A DNA stretch of 64,000 nt from positions 62,001 through 126,000 of the forward strand of contig CALAUG010000031.1 in assembly GCA_937892155.1 (NCBI GenBank). The letters run 5' to 3'. Below the pieces are notes generated by a model that did no database searches, had not been told where the DNA came from, and saw only the letters and a list, made by a program, of their open reading frames with translations. A program made the translations under genes and the position numbers. Below are positions 61,205 through 64,000 of the stretch, one piece after another. Source of the DNA: an uncultured Bacteroidales bacterium. GTDB taxonomy: Bacteria; Bacteroidota; Bacteroidia; Bacteroidales; UBA1715. The number at the start of each line of letters is the position of its first letter. The first letter of the stretch is position 1.

Positions 61205-61771
61205 ATGGCTGTTAAAATCAGATTATCAAGACACGGGCGAAAGGCGAGCCCTTTCTATCACATTGTAGCTGCTGATAGCAGAAGGTCACGTGATGGCAAA
61301 TTTATCGAGAAAATCGGTACGTACAATCCAACTACAAATCCTGCAACTGTAGAATTAAATTTCGACAGAGCTCTTTACTGGTTGGAAGTTGGTGCAGAAA
61401 CAACTGACACTGCACGTTCAATTTTGCAAAAAGAAGGTGTTTTGTATATGAAACACTTGAAAGGCGGAGTTAAGAAAGGTGCTTTTGATGAAAAAGCTCT
61501 TGAAGCTAAATTCCAAGCTTTTATGGATGCAAAACAAAAGAAAGCTGATGCTTACACTTCTAAGTTAAATTCTGCTGCAGCTTCCGTTGCGAAGAAAAAA
61601 TTAGAAGAGGAAGTAGAAATCAACAAACAACGTGAAGCTAAAATAGCTGAGAAGAATGCTGCTCTTGCTGCTGCAGAAGAAGCAAAGAAAGCTGAAGAAG
61701 CTGCTGCTGCCGCTGAAGCAACTGCAGAAGAAGCTCCTGCTGCTGAAGCAACTGAGACTCCTGCAGAATAG
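61205..61771 (+). CDS. rpsP: 30S ribosomal protein S16 with long acidic tail
   Basis: S16 is a small-subunit assembly protein. Residues 1-80 hold the fold: VKIRLSRHGRKASPFYHIVAADSRRSRDGKFIEKIGTYNP and YWLEVGAETTDTARSIL. The protein extends to 188 residues by a tail rich in Ala, Glu and Lys (about 100-188), with runs of AAEEAKKAEEA. In E. coli S16 is 82 aa; long tails are usual in Bacteroidota. Its own promoter and terminator make it monocistronic. Confidence 0.97.
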   Translation: MAVKIRLSRHGRKASPFYHIVAADSRRSRDGKFIEKIGTYNPTTNPATVELNFDRALYWLEVGAETTDTARSILQKEGVLYMKHLKGGVKKGAFDEKALEAKFQAFMDAKQKKADAYTSKLNSAAASVAKKKLEEEVEINKQREAKIAEKNAALAAAEEAKKAEEAAAAAEATAEEAPAAEATETPAE

Positions 61772-61792
61772 TAGTATTCAGTTTCAACAACT

Positions 61793-61828
61793 AAAAAATG
61801 CTGTCCCAGATGGAACAGCATTTTTTTT
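61793..61828 (+). terminator. Terminator of rpsP
   Basis: AAAATGCTGT pairs with ACAGCATTTT over a 9-nt loop with a long T-tract. It also lies just past the convergent thiamine gene. Confidence 0.88.
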
Positions 61829-61849
61829 GCACCAATCAGTTCTGAATAA

Positions 61850-63133
61850 TTATTCAAGTTGAAAATTTTGAAAGACTATTATCCTTCCATCGTTTACTTT
61901 TATACAGAAACTACTACCTAAGGATTCATTCAATGTTCCACACCACCAAGAATGTAAATTAGCTGGTAATGGATATTGTAGATTGTCCGCTTCTATCGGT
62001 GTTTCTGGTTGCAAACTAAATATTGAAACCTGTTGACCTTTAAATGATTTAAATTCTGTGTCACTGGACAATGCAGAAAACACACCAGAATCTGTTACGA
62101 TTTTTGCAGATATTCCCATTTGTTCGTATTCGCTTAACAAAGAAATATTTCCCAACGTATGGTCTTCGCGAAGACCTGTTGCTCCCAATATCGCTATATC
62201 ACGATAGCCGTGTTCTACAGCCCATTCCACAGCTTTTGTCAAATCGTTGGTTTCTTGATCTGGATTGTGAGCAACTATAGAAGAATATCGTTCCAAAAGT
62301 TTTTTCGGTGCTGAATCCAAATCTCCAACTATCACCGTTGCTTGAATACCAAAATCATACAATTTCTTTATTGCTCCATCGCAGCATATCACCGTTGTTG
62401 CCTGCTTTAATATTGACAAAGGAACCGTATGCGTTGGGAATTGTCCATTACATAATATCACGCATTGAGAATATGAAAAGAAACTTGTATTACGTTCAAA
62501 GGATTTTGCATCGTCGGTTTTTCCTTGTCTTTTATACTGCTTAGTCCACGTAATGATGCCTATGATTGCAGAAACCACATAACATCCGTACAGCAAAATA
62601 GTTACATATAGTCCACTTTGAGCATAATAAATAATGGAAATCACATACACAATATCGGAAGCAAGCCAGAAGAACCATTGTTCCAAATACTTTTTTGCCA
62701 GCAAAAACGTCGCAATTCCACTACTTGCCGTAATAAAGGCATCAACACCCGCAAAATCGGAACCAGCTAATTGCAACAAGTAACGAATTACGAAAAATAA
62801 GTCAACGTATATAATAATGACTACTATCCATAAATTAACATCAAGTCGTTTTATTGGCAATGCATCGTCTGTTTCTTGTTGTCCTTTCTTCCACAAATAC
62901 AAGCCGTAAATACTCGTTACGATGTAATACACTTGAAATAAAGCGTATGCATACACACTACTTGCAAGGAAACTAATACCCAAAAAGAATGCAGAAATCA
63001 CATTGAAATTCCACATTACAACTTTTTGATTTATTTGGAAATAGATAACAAACAATCCTGCTATTGTACCTATCAATTCACAAAGACTGTAAATTGTGAA
63101 ATTTGCAAAATAGTTTTGTACTAAATCAAGCAT
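61850..63133 (-). CDS. PnuT-type thiamine transporter fused to thiamine pyrophosphokinase
   Basis: Residues 1 to about 200 are a PnuC-family membrane carrier (NmR/PnuT type), with several helices and the blocks IYSLCELIGTIAGLFVIYFQINQKVVMWNF and VSAFITASSG-like FITASSGIATFLLAKKYLEQWFFWLASDIVYVISI. After a linker (about 205-220) a thiamine pyrophosphokinase domain follows (about 225-427): VILCNGQFP, CCDGAIKKL, VIVGDLDSAP, QETNDLTKAVEWA and LGATGLREDHTLGNISLL. The start at 63133 (MLDLVQNYF) gives 427 residues; a longer start at 63199 would overlap the receptor gene by 64 nt and lose the transmembrane start. It sits 2 nt after the receptor stop, so the two genes are translationally linked. Confidence 0.88.
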   Translation of the reverse strand: MLDLVQNYFANFTIYSLCELIGTIAGLFVIYFQINQKVVMWNFNVISAFFLGISFLASSVYAYALFQVYYIVTSIYGLYLWKKGQQETDDALPIKRLDVNLWIVVIIIYVDLFFVIRYLLQLAGSDFAGVDAFITASSGIATFLLAKKYLEQWFFWLASDIVYVISIIYYAQSGLYVTILLYGCYVVSAIIGIITWTKQYKRQGKTDDAKSFERNTSFFSYSQCVILCNGQFPTHTVPLSILKQATTVICCDGAIKKLYDFGIQATVIVGDLDSAPKKLLERYSSIVAHNPDQETNDLTKAVEWAVEHGYRDIAILGATGLREDHTLGNISLLSEYEQMGISAKIVTDSGVFSALSSDTEFKSFKGQQVSIFSLQPETPIEADNLQYPLPANLHSWWCGTLNESLGSSFCIKVNDGRIIVFQNFQLE

Positions 63134-63135
63134 TT

Positions 63136-64000
63136 CTAGAATGTATATGTTGCTTTCAACGTATAATTGATTCCTGCCTGTGGGAAATAATATTTCCAAG
63201 TATATTCTGTTCCTTGTTCATACCAGTTTCCGCCATAGGCGTTGCTGATGTATTTTTTATCAAGCAGATTATTGATAAGGAACTGAAAATCCAGACTGCT
63301 CGTCTCTCCAACTTTCCATACATAACGTGCTTGGAAATCGTGCACGACATATCTCTTTATTTTGCGATCATCGCTGGAAGTATTGTCAAAATACTGCTCA
63401 CCCACCAATTTACTAACGATTCCTATAGACAATCCTTCCGTCGGGAAGACAATAATTTTATGAGTTGCCACGAAATTAGGAGAGTACGATATGTCGGTTG
63501 TGCCAAGTTTTATTTCTTTTTGTAATTCATTTCCTAATTCGTCATATTCCTGAGCATATTCAACATAATCACGGATTTTGTTACGAGAAAATGTAACATT
63601 ACCACCCCATTCTATTTCTTTAACAGGCCGATAATCAAACGAACATTCTAAACCACGGCGGTAACTGTCCTTTACATTTTCCATAAGAGAATAACCGATA
63701 AAATTCAACTTACCTGTCTGCACCAACTGATTATCGTATTTCATACTATAAAGATTCGCAGTAAACAACAATTTTTTCCACACTTTTCTATACCCAATTT
63801 CTATATCATACAATGTCTCGTGGTGCAGTTCACGAGTTTGTTCCTGCTTTAAATATTCCGTTATATTAGTTTTTGTTGGTTCACGATTCGCAACAGCAAA
63901 GGAGGCAGACAATGTTTGTTTGGCTGGCAGTTTATACACCAAACCGAATTTAGGATTCCAGAAATTCCAATTGCACTCTACATCCAAATCAGACAAATCA
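63136..64000 (-). CDS. TonB-dependent receptor, C-terminal part
   Basis: This is the C-terminal 287 residues of a TonB-dependent outer-membrane receptor, running off the right edge (frame open to the last base). Barrel strands alternate with loops: KFGLVYKLPAKQTLSASFAVANREPT, YDIEIGYRKVWKKLLFTANLYSMKYDNQLVQTG, RRGLECSFDYRPVKEIEWGGNVTFSRNKI, and the C-terminal strand ending LKATYTF, whose Phe is the barrel signature. The coupled PnuT-TPK gene suggests it imports thiamine, and the locus may be controlled by a TPP riboswitch beyond the window. Confidence 0.88.
   Translation of the reverse strand, partial: DLSDLDVECNWNFWNPKFGLVYKLPAKQTLSASFAVANREPTKTNITEYLKQEQTRELHHETLYDIEIGYRKVWKKLLFTANLYSMKYDNQLVQTGKLNFIGYSLMENVKDSYRRGLECSFDYRPVKEIEWGGNVTFSRNKIRDYVEYAQEYDELGNELQKEIKLGTTDISYSPNFVATHKIIVFPTEGLSIGIVSKLVGEQYFDNTSSDDRKIKRYVVHDFQARYVWKVGETSSLDFQFLINNLLDKKYISNAYGGNWYEQGTEYTWKYYFPQAGINYTLKATYTF

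Noticed and set aside
61552..61857. 101-aa minus-strand frame in rpsP
   Set aside because: Low-complexity Ala/Ser shadow of the rpsP tail and overlapping its terminator.
63133..63199. Longer start for the PnuT-TPK fusion at 63199
   Set aside because: It would overlap the receptor gene by 64 nt and add residues unlike the family; the ATG at 63133 fits directly after the receptor stop.

Overview
The window looks like a chromosomal segment of an anaerobic, gut-type Bacteroidales bacterium (phylum Bacteroidota). Supporting signs are the Bacteroidota promoter signature TTG-(18-20 nt)-TAnnTTTG in front of many genes, a short primary sigma factor (287 aa), a GTG-started L13, phylum-restricted families (DUF4290, DUF4924, DUF5723), and a complete type IX secretion (T9SS) core cluster. 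The DNA is AT-rich by eye (not counted). No prophage, insertion sequence, CRISPR array or rRNA operon was seen, and every intergenic gap is shorter than 300 bases. The species cannot be named from the sequence alone.

Layout. 1-3.7 kb: fabG (cut by the window edge), a PorE-like OmpA lipoprotein, an HU protein and a small zinc-ribbon protein. 3.7-9.6 kb: tRNA-Lys(CUU), the rplM-rpsI-rpsB-tsf translation operon, pyrH, a Fib_succ_major-type lipoprotein and radC. 9.7-15.9 kb: a DUF4924 protein, rpe, a six-fold 20-residue repeat protein, miaA, a small outer-membrane barrel, rpsA and rpoD. 16-20.7 kb: a leftward operon hisB-cstA-cstA::HAD in which the second CstA carries a fused HAD phosphatase. 20.9-25.6 kb: a secreted beta-propeller and a large GH9 endoglucanase with Ig-like and FN3 modules. 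25.6-28.6 kb: hisA, tRNA-Lys(UUU), a Cu/Zn efflux permease with a fused HMA domain and a lysozyme-like membrane protein. 28.7-31.0 kb: a mini-cluster of acyl carrier protein, LpxL-like acyltransferase and methyltransferase. 31-40 kb: an unusual Fe-S-free MutY-like glycosylase, a TerC protein and a compact, largely undescribed envelope operon (IM-anchored 920-aa protein, 756-aa lipoprotein, DUF5723 barrel, small barrel). 40-47.5 kb: a nucleotide-sugar dehydrogenase, a coiled-coil secreted protein, murA (fosfomycin-insensitive Asp variant), DUF4290, a UvrD helicase and an M23 lipoprotein. 47.6-53.6 kb: the T9SS core porP-gldK-gldL-gldM-gldN in one operon bounded by strong terminators. 53.8-61.1 kb: yqeY, an LptF/G permease, a START-like protein, an RsmI-like methylase, plsC, a membrane LytTR regulator, a LolE-like permease and a NamZ-type muramidase. 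61.2-64 kb: rpsP, then a thiamine module in which a PnuT-type transporter is fused to thiamine pyrophosphokinase directly behind a TonB-dependent receptor that runs off the window.

How the parts fit. The T9SS core and the PorE-like protein give a route for exporting large enzymes. The GH9 cellulase is an obvious candidate cargo, although its C-terminus does not look like a standard type A or B T9SS sorting domain. Many genes concern the envelope: LolE, LptF/G, MurA, M23, NamZ, TonB receptor and several barrels. The most interesting leads are the two transporter-enzyme fusions, the 32.9-39.9 kb envelope operon, the 60-bp-repeat protein, and the divergent adenine glycosylase.
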